From: Symsagittifera roscoffensis
Lineage: Eukaryota > Xenacoelomorpha > Acoela > Convolutidae
Length of the DNA: 64,000 bases
Direction of reading: 5' to 3'
NCBI RefSeq assembly: GCF_963678635.1
Contig: NC_087070.1
Coordinates: forward strand, 11,878,539 to 11,942,538
Shown: positions 1-11,773 of the stretch, piece by piece
Layout: the number at the start of each line of letters is the position of its first letter
Numbering within the stretch: the stretch's first letter is position 1
Made by a program: the position numbers and the translations under genes
The notes under the pieces: generated by a model
What the model saw: the letters and a program-made list of their open reading frames with translations, nothing else
What the model was told of the DNA's origin: nothing
The model's database searches: none

Positions 1-481
1 ACAGTAGAAGACTGAAACGAGAGTCACTGATATTTGAGAACTAGACAATCCGAACTGTAACGCTTGTACAGTTACAATGGTTACTAGAATTATCCTGTGG
101 ATTAGGAAGGCTGAAGGGAGAGATTGCAACCCTTCCTGATTTTGAAGAAGAAGCTTCTTTACGAATACTTAAAAAAATAGAGAGGTCCAGAGTGGTGACT
201 AAAAACAATTATTTTTAACAGCTTTTAGCTTCCTGGAATGTCTTGAATTGAAATCAACATCAAAATTCAGTTTCACATAATGAGAAGCTAGAAGTAGAGG
301 GAAAATTTCGATCCGTCTCCAATGGATAGGATGATTTTCTCTACTGAACAAAATCAATAGTAAAATGGTTTGTTAATAGCAATAAATTAAGAGCCCTATT
401 TTTAGGAGTGACCTCGTGATCTGCGGATACTGAGACCCAGCCATGAGCTCACTAAGTCGCATGTAACTAAGTTAGTTTGCG
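1..481. other. no gene seen
   Basis: AT-rich sequence with no open frame, repeat or structured element that I can support on either strand. Confidence 0.5.
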
Positions 482-957
482 CAATTCAGCCAGCCAAATC
501 GTATTTGTTGTTCGCAGACCGACAACTCAAGAAATTTAATAGGATCTAATAAGTTAGAACTCCTAGAAAGTTTATTTATCAAGAAATCCTATAAAACTCT
601 GTGATCAAATCAGACAAAAATCTACCATTAACAAACAATTTTCTGTCAAATTGGATCTGAAAAACAAAATAGATCTATAAGTACATTACCATTAATTTTG
701 CGATCGAATTTGGTCATTTTTTGCAAGTAATTGGTTTTTTGTTGGTTATACATTTGTATCCTTACACTTAAATGGTAGCCTAAAATCAAAACTGATAGAA
801 AAATCCTTTGTTAATGATAGATTTTTGTCTGACTTGATCGCAGAGTTTGTAATTAAATTTTTAAGTTCTAAGTTATAAGCTTCTACTAAATTTTGTTAGT
901 TGTCGGTCTGCAAAAAAAACTTGCGTGAACGAGCTATACGATTTGTCTGGGTGAATT
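482..957. repeat. fold-back (long inverted repeat, MITE-like)
   Basis: Two arms of roughly 200-230 bp face each other around a centre near 712. The best-preserved part is GCAGACCGACAACT at 514-527, facing AGTTGTCGGTCTGC at 898-911. Further in, the arms share the complement of TCAGACAAAAATCTA; further out they share ATACGATTTG with a following TGAATT. The arms are imperfect, so the element is not fresh. I could not define a target-site duplication. It could be a MITE or a simple fold-back; no transposase is present. Confidence 0.7.
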
Positions 958-980
958 TTCATTTATAAGATACAATTCGG

Positions 981-1379
981 ATGTCGCGGAAAATGAGAAC
1001 TGTTGAAATGCATGCACTGAGAGAAATGTTCCCACCCAGACGCGGTCATTACGTATGGGTGAACTACGTTGACATTGAGCTCACAGCTACAATAAAAGTT
1101 GCAAATAAACCACCTTTTCTTTATTCTACCTACTTTGGATGCCGATCTACTTTGGAAAAAGTCATTGAAGATTACTGGAATGAGAATCACGAAAATGGAG
1201 AAATTCGTCATCCCGATGAACATTGTGCGGTTGTGGGTCAATGGTGGCAATTCAATTGGCCCAAGGTAGCTATGCACGATTGGCCATGCACGGGGCGAGC
1301 AGAAAAATGGAGCCTCCTCTGTTCGATCGACGAAGCAACTTTTGCTGATCACATTGATTTGCTAGATGAATCCAACTAA
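981..1379 (+). CDS. orphan Trp-rich hypothetical protein, 132 aa
   Basis: This ORF starts at an ATG at 981, with an in-frame TAA just upstream (966-968), and ends at TAA 1377-1379. It is visibly richer in G+C than its surroundings and uses mixed third positions, unlike the poly-A/T shadow ORFs nearby. The product has six Trp (for example GQWWQFNWPK), three Cys, a basic start (MSRKMRT) and an acidic tail (DHIDLLDE). It has no signal peptide or membrane segment. I recognise no family. The antisense frame is also open over 963-1352, but its composition is less protein-like. It could be an intronless gene, one exon of a longer gene, or a remnant carried with the adjacent fold-back repeat, which ends only 24 bp upstream. 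Confidence 0.45.
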   Translation: MSRKMRTVEMHALREMFPPRRGHYVWVNYVDIELTATIKVANKPPFLYSTYFGCRSTLEKVIEDYWNENHENGEIRHPDEHCAVVGQWWQFNWPKVAMHDWPCTGRAEKWSLLCSIDEATFADHIDLLDESN

Positions 1380-2984
1380 CTCTTTTGACTAGATCACTTT
1401 ATCCCTGAGTGCCAATAACAATTCGGTTATATTTTACCATCAAAATTTTAGATTACTTTTGGTTCTGGGCTCGGCGTGGATTATTTTTCTTACGGTTCAA
1501 GCTCAACCAATTTTGAAATATAAAAAACATATAAAAAATCATATATAAGTTTTTAGAGCAATTTTTTTAGAGCAAATTTTTTTGGAGCAAATTTTTTTTG
1601 AGATTGTTCATAAGTTGATTGAGTTTCTCTAGACACTGAATCAATACTTCAATCTCTTGAACCAAACACTGAAAATTGTCAAAACTCTTAGTAAGATTAA
1701 TCAATGCGAAGTTTGGAAGCGGGCTAAGCACCGCATAACAGACCATGACTGGAAACTTTAGTTTAAGCAACACAAAAAATTTCTACTCTTCTTAAAAATG
1801 CCTACACTAAAACATTACCAAATATGCTTACACTTTTGACGGCGCTCAATGAAAATTTGAAAACATCAATTGAGCAAAAAGTGTCGAAAAAACATGAGTA
1901 AATTCCAGTGCAACCAAAAATAAAATTGAAAAACATTTAACTATAAATTTTATCACAACTTCAAAGAAAAAATTTATAGCGATAAAGTTATTGGAAATTT
2001 TTATTGACATATTTTTGATAAATTCAATCTAATTTGAATAAACTGGATAATTAAATACAATTTTTTTTTCTGTTGGGAAATCTGAGAAATAAAAACACTT
2101 TCGATTCTAGAAGTCAATCACGTTTTTTGTGATTTTTACACTATTGCTCTTCGATACTTCGAGTATTTTTTTTTCAAATAAAAAAAATTAAAAAGAGTTT
2201 AAGAAGAAGTCAAAGAAGTAACCGCAAAAAATTAAATTTTTTGGCATGAAAAAATTTCAAGACATTATATGAAAAAAAAACGATTAACACAAAAAAGTCG
2301 ATATTCCCATTTGATATCCTTTTCTAATTGGAAGCAATAAGCAAAATATAGTCAAATCAAGTTAATTAGAAACTACCACTGGATACTGAGTTTGTTCTGA
2401 CCACAAAATATGGATAAAGATTGTAATCGGGTTCGTTTTTTTTTCCACGCAAAATCAGGAGTTGAAAAACAAGTCGCACAAAATCTTTAGTTTTTTTATC
2501 TGATTCGGTTTGAAAGACAACTGTAGTAAATTGAGGCTCAAGCTAAGGTTCTAGGGAACATCCTAATTTTAGAGTGAAAAAGAACGTTGTTTTAAATAGC
2601 TGGGGTCGGAATACTCTGCGCTACTGTCTTTTAGTTCAGACCAATTTCAAGTGTTCTGAACTGCCGACCATTTTTAAAAACTGTTAACAAGTCCAAAGCC
2701 AATAATCATTTTAATTTTTTTTTAGTTTTCCATGGACTCGGATGCTTCGAACGCAATTTGTTTGTAAAAAATTACAAAATGGACGTATTTGTAGAATTTC
2801 AGAAGGAATTTCTTGATTCTTGTTTAAGAGCTTCCAATACATCGAATTTTGGTCCATATGGCTTTTGAAATAGATGGCTTCAAAACTCTGATAATTTCTA
2901 GATGATTCTGTATTTTACGTTTTATTTACCCAATTGATAGAACAAACCTAATTGAAAATCAAACTTAAGCAATAGTGAATTTTT
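1380..2984. other. non-coding, with one decayed repeat copy
   Basis: No gene is supported. At about 2058-2170 there is a diverged copy of the type-B leader of the downstream array. It shares TCTGGGAAAT-like, AGAAGTC..TCACG and TTTTTACAC..TTGC..TTCGATA blocks with 2975-3075. Array-related sequence therefore extends, in eroded form, upstream of the recognisable units. Confidence 0.5.
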
Positions 2985-3185
2985 TTTCCTCTGGGAAATT
3001 TGAAGTTTAAAATCCTTTTTCCAAACTAGAATTCGCTCACGATTTTCGTGACTTTTACACTTTTGCAGTTCGATAGTAGAATTTACTTTCATTTTACTAA
3101 AAGAAATGCAATGAACACAAAAAGGAATCAAAAATCAAACCCCGATCTTTTCCTGAAAAAAAACCTTAACTTCTACTATTTATAT

Positions 3186-4670
3186 AGGAGTCTTTGCTAC
3201 CGTCGCCGATTCTGAAAAAGCAAACGATAGCTCCGTTTTGGAACTAAACAAGCGAAAAATAGTCTCTGAGTTGCAAGATTACCGTCGAAAAGGACCACTT
3301 TCTTAGTTCCGCTTTGAGCGGGTTATTGTTAACATACAGATTAGTTTTTGGACTGGTAACTTGAACGCATCTTTGAACCTGACTATTTAGCAAAGTAAAA
3401 CTTTAAAGATAAATAGAAAAATGCATGCTTGCTTGTATTTTATCAGCTAATAAAACAAAATCTCTAAAATTAATTGAAAACTAGCTCTAGATATGTCACT
3501 CAACCCAGTCCAATGATTATTTGTGGTACCTGATTTGAGGTGGAAAACAAAAAGAAAAAAACTAGAATACACCCGAATACAAAGTTCCTCCCCCTTTTCA
3601 GTGGTCGGAACAATTAGGGATTGGCGATTAACCAAACAGCGCCAAACAAACAAACCAAAAAAAATGATCGAACGGAACCTAAACCAAAGCCAATCACCAA
3701 TATTTTGTGGTAACTTTTCCTTAGGATAAATCCAGATGAAGATCAATGAAATAAAATACGTTTGAATTAGCCTTTAACAAGTTACAATTGTCCTTTCAAT
3801 TTTTTTGATTTAATCATAGGCTCAAAACTAAATTGTTAAAACGACAGTTTTTTAAAACATGTTTCAGTACTCTCATGAAACATGCTCGTGTTATTTTTGT
3901 TTTTTTTTTAAAGAAAAATTTTGAATAATAAAATAGTAAACGTAAGAATCCTTCAATTTTTATTGAAGGAGTGATTTTTTTTCTTAAAGCTAATTAAAGC
4001 TGCAAAAAGCAATCAAATCAAGAAATTTTGTATCGAGAATATCCCTGAAAACGATCTCAATAATTTCTAACGGTGTGTAAAACGAATTATGTTTAGAAAT
4101 GCAGGCCTAAGAAACGCAAAGCGAGCGACGGATTGCCTCAAAGCAAATCTCCAATTGGACCCAAAGTTATTCAAAAATTCTTAAAAAGATTTTAAAAAAA
4201 GATTTGTATTTGAAAAAATAACAACACAAATTTATGAAAACAGTTGTTTACACCCTTCAGCATGCTCTGAATGTACAAAAGTGATGCATTTTACTTCTAA
4301 GACTAGTTTTCTTCTTTTCTAAACTTTCCCCAAAGCTAGTGAACAAAAAATGATAGCCAGTTTTAAATCAGAAACCATTTTATGACCATAGATTGCCTAA
4401 AAATTATAGCCAAACAAAATCAAACATTCATCTTATAAAGAGGAATTTAACTTGAGCAAGCCTATGAAATAAAGCTATATTTAAACTACGTAGTATGCCT
4501 CAAATAAAGGCTCAAGTATACTAAGCGTGGATAACTCCGTGTAAAGAAGACTGAGTATAGCTTTCCTTATTTATGAAAAAAACTTTAGATATGGTACTTT
4601 GATAAAGGAAACGGTTCTTTGAAATTTTTGATATAGACTTTTTAAGGTATCAAACTTCTACTATCTGTAT
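3186..4670. repeat. array 1 unit 1 (B leader, 1485 bp)
   Basis: The unit opens with a TATA-like CTACTATTTATATAGG (3173-3188). It contains the hairpin CATGTTTCA/TGAAACATG at 3858-3884 followed by a T-rich run, and the hairpin CCTTCAAT/ATTGAAGG at 3950-3969 followed by a T-run. It ends in an A leader. Confidence 0.85.
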
Positions 4671-6069
4671 AGGAGTCTTTGCTACCGTCAACGATTCTGA
4701 AAAAGCAAACGATAGCTCCGTTTCGGGACTAAACAAGCGAAAAACAGTCTCTCAGTTACAAGATTACCTTCGAAAATGACTACTTTTTAAGTTCCGCTTT
4801 GTGCGGGTTATTGTTAACATACAGATTAATTTTTGGACTGTTAACTTGAATGCATCTTAGAAGCTGACTATTTAGCAAAGTAAAACTTTTAAGCTAAACA
4901 GAAAAATACATGCTTGCTTGTATTTTATCAGCTAATAAAACAAAATCTTTAAAATTAATTGAAAATTAGCTCTAGATATATCACTCAATCCAGTCCAATG
5001 ATTATTTGTGGTACCTGATTTAAGGTGGAAAACAAAAAGAAGTAAAAACTAGAATACACCTGAATACAAAGTTCCTCCCCAATTTCAGTGATCGGAACAA
5101 TTAGGGATTGGCGATTAACCAAACAGCGCCAAACAAACAAACCAAAAAAAAAATGATCGAACGGAACCAAAATTAAAGCCAATCACCAATATTTTGTGGT
5201 AACTTTTCCTTAAGATAAATCCAGATGAAGATCAATGAAATAATATACGTTTTAATTAGCCTTTAACAAGTTACAATTGTCCATCCAATTTTTTTGATTT
5301 AGTCATAGGCTCAAAACTAAACTTTTAAAACGATAGTTTTTTTAAAACATATTTCAGTACTCTCATGAAACATGCTCGTGTTATTTTTGTTTTTTTTTAA
5401 AGAAAATTTTTGAATATTAAAATAGTAAACGTAAGAATCCTTCAATGTTAATTGAAGGAGTGATTTTTTTTTCTTAAAGCTAATTAAAGCTGCAAAAAGC
5501 AATCAAATCAAGAACTTTTTGTATCGAGAATATCCCTGAAAACGATCCGAATAATTTCTAACGGTGTGTAAAACGAATAATGTTCAGAAATTCAGGCCTA
5601 TGAAACGCAGAGCGAGCGACGGATTGCCTCAAAGCAAATCTCCAATTGTATTGGGTCCAAAGTTATTCACAATTTCCTACAAAGATTTTAAAAAAGATTT
5701 GTATTTGAAAAAATGACAACACAAATTTATGAAAAGAGTTGTTTACACCCTTCAGCATGCTCTGAATGTACAAAAGTGATGCATTTTACTTCTAAAACTA
5801 GTTTTCTTTTTTTCTAAACTTTCCCCAAACCTAGTGAACAAAAAATTATAGCCAGTTTTAAATCAGAAACCAATTTATGACCATAGATTGCCTAAAAATC
5901 CTTTTTCCGAACTAGAAGTCGCTCACGATTTTTGTGACTTTTACACTTCTGCAGTTCAATAGTAGAATTTACCTTCATTTTACTAAAAGAAATGCAATGA
6001 ACACAAAAAGGAATCAAAAATCAAACCCCGATCTTTTCCTCAAAAAACCTTACCTTCTACTATTTATAT
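4671..6069. repeat. array 1 unit 2 (A leader, 1399 bp)
   Basis: Same architecture as unit 1. The first hairpin has one arm mutated (CATATTTCA, 5348-5374). The second is intact (5439-5458, then a T-run). It ends in a B leader. Confidence 0.85.
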
Positions 6070-7551
6070 AGGAGTCTTTGCTACCGTCGCCGATTCTGAA
6101 AAAGCAAACGATAGCTCCGTTTTGGAACTAAACAAGTGAAAAATTGTCTCTCAGTTGCAAGATTACCGTCAAAAATGACCACTTTCTTAGTTCCGCTTTG
6201 AGCGGGTTTTTGTTAACATACAGATTAGTTTTTGGACTGGTAACTTGAACGCATCTTTGAACCTGACTATTTAGCAAAGTAAAACTTTAAAGATAAAAGG
6301 AAAAATGCATGCTTGCTTGTATTTTATCAGCTATTAAAACAAAATCTTTAAAATTAATTGAAAACTAGCTTTAGATATATCACTCAACCCAGTCCAATGA
6401 TTATTTGTGGTACCTGATTTAAGGTGGAAAACAAAAAGAAAAAAATTAGAATACACCCGAATACAAAGTTCCTCCCCTTTTTTAAGTAGTCGGAACAATT
6501 AGGGATTGGCGATTAACCAAACAGCGCCAAACAAACAAACCAAAAAAATGATCGAACGGAACCTAAACCAAAGCCAATCACCAATATTTTGTGGTAACTT
6601 TTCCTTAGGATAAATCCAGATGAAGATCAATGAAATAAAAAACATTTTAATTAGCCTTAACAGGTTACAATTGTCCTTTCAATTTTTTTGATTTAATCAT
6701 AGGCTCAAAACTAAATTGTTAAAACGACAGTTTTTTAAAACATGTTTCAGTACTTTCATGAAACATGCTCGTGTTTTTTTTGTTTTTTTTCTAAAGAAAA
6801 ATTTTGAATAAAAAATTAGTAAACGTAAGAATCCTTCAATGTTTATTGAAGGAGTGATTTTTTTTTCTTAAAAATAATTAAAGCTGCAAAAAGCAATCAA
6901 ATCAAGAAATTTTGTATCGAGAATATCCCTGAAAACGATCCGAATAATTTCTAACGGTGTGTAAAACGAATTATGTTTGGAAATATAGGCCTAAGAAACG
7001 CAGAACGAGCAACGGATTGCCTCAAAGCAAATCTCCAATTGGGCCCAAAGTTATTCAAAAATTCTTACAAAGATTTAAAAAAAGATTTGTATTTGAAAAA
7101 ATTACAACACAAATTTATGAAACCAGTTGTTTACTTCCTTCAGCATGCTCTGAATGTACAAAAAAGATGCATTTTACTTCTAAGACTAGTTTTATTTTTT
7201 CTAAACTTTCCCCAAACCTAGTGAACAAAAATTATAGCCAGTTTTATATCAGAAACCATTTTATGACCATAGAGTGCCTAAAAATCATAGCCAAACAAAA
7301 TCAAACATTTTTCTTATAATGGGGAATTTAACTTGAGCAAGCCTATGAAAAAAAGCTATATTTAAATTACGTAGTCTGCCTCAAATAAAGGCTCAACTGT
7401 ACTAAGCGTGGATAACTCCGTGTAAAGAAGACTGAATGTAGCTTTCCTCATTTATTTTAAAAACTTTAGATATGGTACTTTGATAAAGAAAACGGTTCTT
7501 TGAAAACTTTGATATAGACTTTTTAAGGTATCAAACTTCTACTATCTATAT
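6070..7551. repeat. array 1 unit 3 (B leader, 1482 bp)
   Basis: Both hairpins are intact (6741-6767 and 6833-6852), each followed by T-rich sequence. It ends in an A leader. It is closest in organisation to unit 1, as expected for a dimeric higher-order repeat. Confidence 0.85.
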
Positions 7552-8943
7552 AGGAGTCTTTGCTACCGTCGCCGATTCTGAAAAAGCAAACGATAGCTCC
7601 GTTTTGGGACTAAAGAAGCGAAAAACGGTCTCTCAGTTACAAGATTACCGTGGAAAATGATTACTTTTTTAGTTCCGCTTTGTGCGGGTTTTTGTTAACA
7701 TACAGATTAAATTTTGGTCTGTTAACTTGAACGCATCTTTGAACCTGACTATTTAGCAAAGTAAAACTTTAAAGATAATTAGAAAAATGCATGCTTGCTT
7801 GTATTTTATCAGCTAATAAAACAAAATCTTTAAAATTAATTAAAAACTAGCTCTAGATATATCACTCAACCCAGTCCAATGATTATTTGTGGTACCTGAT
7901 TTAAGGTGGAAAACAAAAAGAAAAAAACTAGAATACACCCGAATACAAAGTTCCTCCCCAATTTCAGTGGTCGGAACAATTAGGGATTGGCGATTAACCA
8001 AACAGCGCCAAACAAACAAACCAAAAAAAAATGATCGAACGGAACCAAAACCAAAGCCAATCACCAATGTTTTGCGGTAACTTTTCCTTAGGATAAATCC
8101 AGATGAAGATCAATGAAATAATATACGTTTTGAGCGACCTTTAACAAGTTACAATTGACCATCCAATTTTTTTGATTTATTCATAGGCTGAAAACTAAAT
8201 TTTTAAAACGATAGTTTTTTAAAATATGTTTCAGTACTCTCATGAAACATAGTCGTGTTATTTTTGTTTTTTTTTAAAGAAAAATTTTAAATATTAAAAA
8301 AGTAAACGTAAGAATCCTTCAATGTTAATTGAAGGAGTGATTTTTTTTTCTTGGAGCTAATTAAAGCTGCAAAAAGCAATCAAATCAAGAAGTTTTTGTA
8401 TCGAGAATATCCCTGAAAACGATCCAAATAATTTCTAACGGTGTGTAAAACGAATAATGATCAGAAATGCAGGCCTAAGAAACGTAGAGCGAGCAACGGA
8501 TTGCCTCAAAGCAAATCTCCAATTGGGCCCAAAGTTATTCAAAAATTCTTATAAAGATTTAAAAAAAGATTTGTATTTGAAAAAATGACAACACAATTTA
8601 TGAAAACGGTTGTTTACACCCTTCAGCATGCTCTGAATGTACAAAAGTGATGCATTTTACTTCTAAGACTAGTTTTCTTTTTTTCTAAACTTTCTCCAAA
8701 CCTAGTGAACAAAAAATTATAGCCAGTTTTAAATCAGAAACCATTTTATGACCATAGATTGCCTAAAAATCCTTTTTCCGAACGAGAAGTCGCTCACAAT
8801 TTTCGTGACTTTTACAATTTTGCAGTTCGATAGTAGAATTTACCTTCATTTTACTAGAAGAAATGCAAGGAACACAAAAAGGAATCAAAAATCAAACATC
8901 GATCTTTTCCTGAAAAAAATACCTTAGCTTCTACTATATATAT
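7552..8943. repeat. array 1 unit 4 (A leader, 1392 bp)
   Basis: Homologous to unit 2. The second hairpin lies near 8317-8337. It ends in a B leader at about 8765-8943. Confidence 0.85.
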
Positions 8944-10368
8944 AGGAGTCTTTGGTACCGTCGCCGATTCTAAAAAAGCAAACGATAGCTCCGTTTTGGG
9001 ACTAAACAAGCGAAAAACAGTCTCTCAGTTACAAGATTACCGTCGAAAATGACTACTTTTTTAGTTCCGCTTTGTGCGGGTTATTGATAACATACAAATT
9101 AATTTTTGGACTGTTAACTTGAACGCATCTTTGAACCTGACTGTTTAGCAAATTTAAACTTTAAATATAAATAGAAAAATGCATGTTTGCTTGTATTTTA
9201 TCAGCTAATGAAACAAAATCTTTAACATTAATTGAAAACTAGCTCTATATATATCACTCAATCCTGTCCAATGATTATTTGTGGTACCTGATTTAAGGTG
9301 GAAAACAAAAAGAAAAAACTAGAATACACCTGAATATAAAGTTTCTCCCCATTTTCAGTTGTCGGAACAATAAGGGATTAGCGATAAACCAAACAGCGCC
9401 AAACAAACAAACCAAATAAAAAATGATCGAACGGAACCAAAACCAACGCCAATCGCCAATATTTTGTGGTAACTTTTTCTTAGGATAAATCCAGATGAAG
9501 ATCAATGAAATAATTTACATTTTAATTAGCCTTTAACAAGTTACCATTGTCCATTTAGTTTTTTGATTTAATTATAGGTTCAAAACTAAATTTTTAAAAC
9601 GGTAGTTTTTTTTAAAACATGTTTCAGTACTCTCATGAAACATGCTCGTGAAAAATTTAAATATCAAATTAGTAAACGTAAGAATACTTCAATGTTAATT
9701 GAAGGAGTGATTGTTTTTCTTAAAGCTTATTAAAGCTGCAAAAAGCGTTTAAATCAAGAACTTTTTGTGTCGAGAATATCCCTGAAAACGATCCGATTAA
9801 TTTCTAACGGTGTGTAAAACGAATTATGTTTAGAAATGCAGGTCTAAGAAACACAGAGCGAACGACGCATTGCCTCAAAGCAAATCTCTAATTGGGCCCA
9901 AAGTTATTCAAAAATTCTTATAAAGATTTGTATTTTGGAAAAATGACAACACAAATTTATGAAAACAGTTGTTTACACCCTTCAGCATGCTCTGAATGTA
10001 CAAAAGTGATGCATTTTACTTCTAAGACTAGTTTTCTTTTTTTCTAAACTTTCCCCAAACCTAGTGAACACAAAATTATAGCCAGTTTTAAATCAGAAAC
10101 CATTTTATGACCATAGATTGCCTAAAAATTAGAGCCAAATAAAATCAAACATTTATCTTATAATGGGGAATTTAACTTGAGCAAGCCTATGAAATAAAGC
10201 TATATTTAAACTACGTAGTCTGCCTCAAATAAAGGCTCGACTATACTAAGCGTGGATAACTTGAGTATAGCTTTCCTTATTTATGAAAAAAACTTTAGAT
10301 ATGATACTTTAATAAAGAAAACAGTTCTTTGAAAACTTTGATATAGACTTTTTAAGGCATCAAAAAAT
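8944..10368. repeat. array 1 unit 5 (B leader), cut by an unrelated block
   Basis: A unit very close to the ones at 13253 and 14621. It differs from units 1-4 by losing the T-rich segment between the two hairpins. It runs through an A leader (10120-10365) and then breaks abruptly into unrelated sequence near 10368. Confidence 0.8.
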
Positions 10369-10668
10369 TTAGGCTTTCAGAATTCATATAACAAAAGTAA
10401 CAAACTTAAATTTTTTGGCAAAATTTTTTTAATGATGATTAAAGTAAATTTTTGAATTTCAAATTATCAGACATTGATCAAGGCGTACATTAACACCCCA
10501 TACAAAAAAAGAGGAATTTTCAGCGTTTTTGAAAAAAAAATTAAGTGAAAAAAAAATAAAAGCCAATTTTATTGTATCCAGGACTACGTTATGCACACAA
10601 AATATTAAATTTTGCATTCAAAATTTTTTTTTTCGAAATCAAAAAAATGCCATCAAAAAAATGCCAGT

Positions 10669-10698
10669 CATACAATTTCCATATATGGGAATTGTATG
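10669..10698. repeat. near-perfect 30-bp palindrome
   Basis: CATACAATT at one end and AATTGTATG at the other flank a self-complementary CCATATATGG core. The whole could form a cruciform or hairpin. Identical copies lie at 11744-11773 and 16450-16479, each followed by ATAAGCA. Confidence 0.85.
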
Positions 10699-10809
10699 AT
10701 AAGCATTTTTTTTAAAAAACGAAAACTTCAGTTTTTTATCACCAGATTGTTTTTATTAGAATCAAACAGCCACAGAAATAAGTTTATACCAGTTTTCAAC
10801 CATTTTTAG

Positions 10810-11140
10810 AAATTGTATGAAAATTGTATGACAAGCATTTTTCCACACACTTGAAGTATGGAATTGTATGATGATAAGCATTTTCGGTGTATGGAGGTCA
10901 ACCCGGGCTTGTATTGAAATGTAAGTTTCTAATCAACAAAATGAAATTTTAATTTTTAATTTAACTTTAAAATCTTATAGCTCTTTGTGATAGCTCGAAA
11001 AATTATATCAAAAACAAACTGAGTATAACACGGTATTTACCCGGGATGACCGAAACTCCTTATCATACAATTCCCATATATGAGAAACTTCTTGTCATAC
11101 AATTCCATACAATGCCATACGTACAGAACATTGTATGAAA
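10810..11140. repeat. inverted repeat with GGTCAACCCGGG ends
   Basis: The left arm ends with GTATGGAGGTCAACCCGGG (about 10890-10908). The right arm begins CCCGGGATGACC (11040-11051) and continues with ATCATACAATTCC, the reverse of the ATTGTATGAT blocks of the left arm. A ~130-bp segment lies between them. The two other copies of this locus (near 11968 and 16672) have GGTCAACCCGGG followed directly by TAACCAG, so this inverted segment is extra here. Confidence 0.55.
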
Positions 11141-11743
11141 TCTCTATGATAAACATTTTTCCATAAATGAAAATTGTATGATAGATGTTTTTCCATAAAG
11201 CAAAAAGTTTGATGTTTTCTCTCTAAATTTATTTCTGAAAAATTTTACGTTGTGTTTGCAGCCGAACACAGGTGACAAAGACCTTGGTTACTCAAAGCAC
11301 CAAAGGTTGGACGGTCTCTGCATTTGTAATGCATAGAAAACGACCTGAGTGCGGCTGTCTTTCACAATTGATATAACAAAAGCAACAAACTTTTAGTTTT
11401 TGGCAAATTTTTTTAATGGTGATTATTTGAAATTTTTGAATTTTCAAATTATCAGACATTGATCAAGGCATACATTAACACCCCATACAAAAGAAATAGG
11501 AATTTTCAGCGTTTTTGAAAAAAAAAATGCAAGTGAAAAGAAAATAGAAGCCAATTTTATCGTATCCAGGACTACGTTATGCACAAAAAATATTAATTTT
11601 TGCATGCAAAAAAAATTTTTCGAAAAATGTTTGTTTGCGTACGAAATTCGATTTGCGGTTGAAAAAAAAAACAAAAATTTTTTTGGGCTAAATTTTTAAA
11701 ATTACTTGAAAAATTTTTGTGTCGCCATCAAAAAAATGCCAGT

Positions 11744-11773
11744 CATACAATTTCCATATATGGGAATTGTATG
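11744..11773. repeat. 30-bp palindrome, second copy
   Basis: Same CATACAATT..CCATATATGG..AATTGTATG palindrome as at 10669, in the second half of block X. Confidence 0.85.

Larger units (their letters stand above)
2985..10368. repeat. tandem array 1: ~1.4-kb units in a two-unit (A/B) alternation
   Basis: Five units follow one another. The marker AGGAGTCTTTG lies at 3186, 4671, 6070, 7552 and 8944, giving spacings of 1485, 1399, 1482 and 1392 bp. The alternation comes from two different leaders. The B leader (before 3186, 6070, 8944) contains CGCTCAC..TTT.GTGACTTTTAC and a CGATCTTTTCCT block. The A leader (before 4671, 7552 and at the 3' end, 10120-10365) contains GGGGAATTTAACTTGAGCAAG-like and CTACGTAGT blocks. 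The true higher-order period is therefore about 2.88 kb. Short ORFs inside the units recur only because the DNA recurs; their frames shift between copies, so I do not call them genes. Confidence 0.9.

Noticed and set aside
963-1352. 129-codon ORF antisense to the 981-1379 ORF
   Set aside because: Its composition is less protein-like and it overlaps almost completely; probably a shadow of the plus-strand frame.
3447-3746. Recurring minus-strand ORFs (FFGLFVWRCLVNRQSLIVP..) in the array units
   Set aside because: They recur because the DNA recurs; frames and ends shift between units and there is no start or splice context.
3690-3810. Spliced-leader RNA gene in the array unit (GTGGTAACTT donor-like site, AATTTTTTTGA Sm-like site)
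   Set aside because: The Sm-like run is weak in T-rich DNA and no leader exon shared with the one host gene could be shown.
6957-7319. Recurring plus-strand ORFs (NAGLRNAERATDCLKANLQ..) in the array units
   Set aside because: Same reason: indels change the frame from unit to unit, with no selection on the frame visible.
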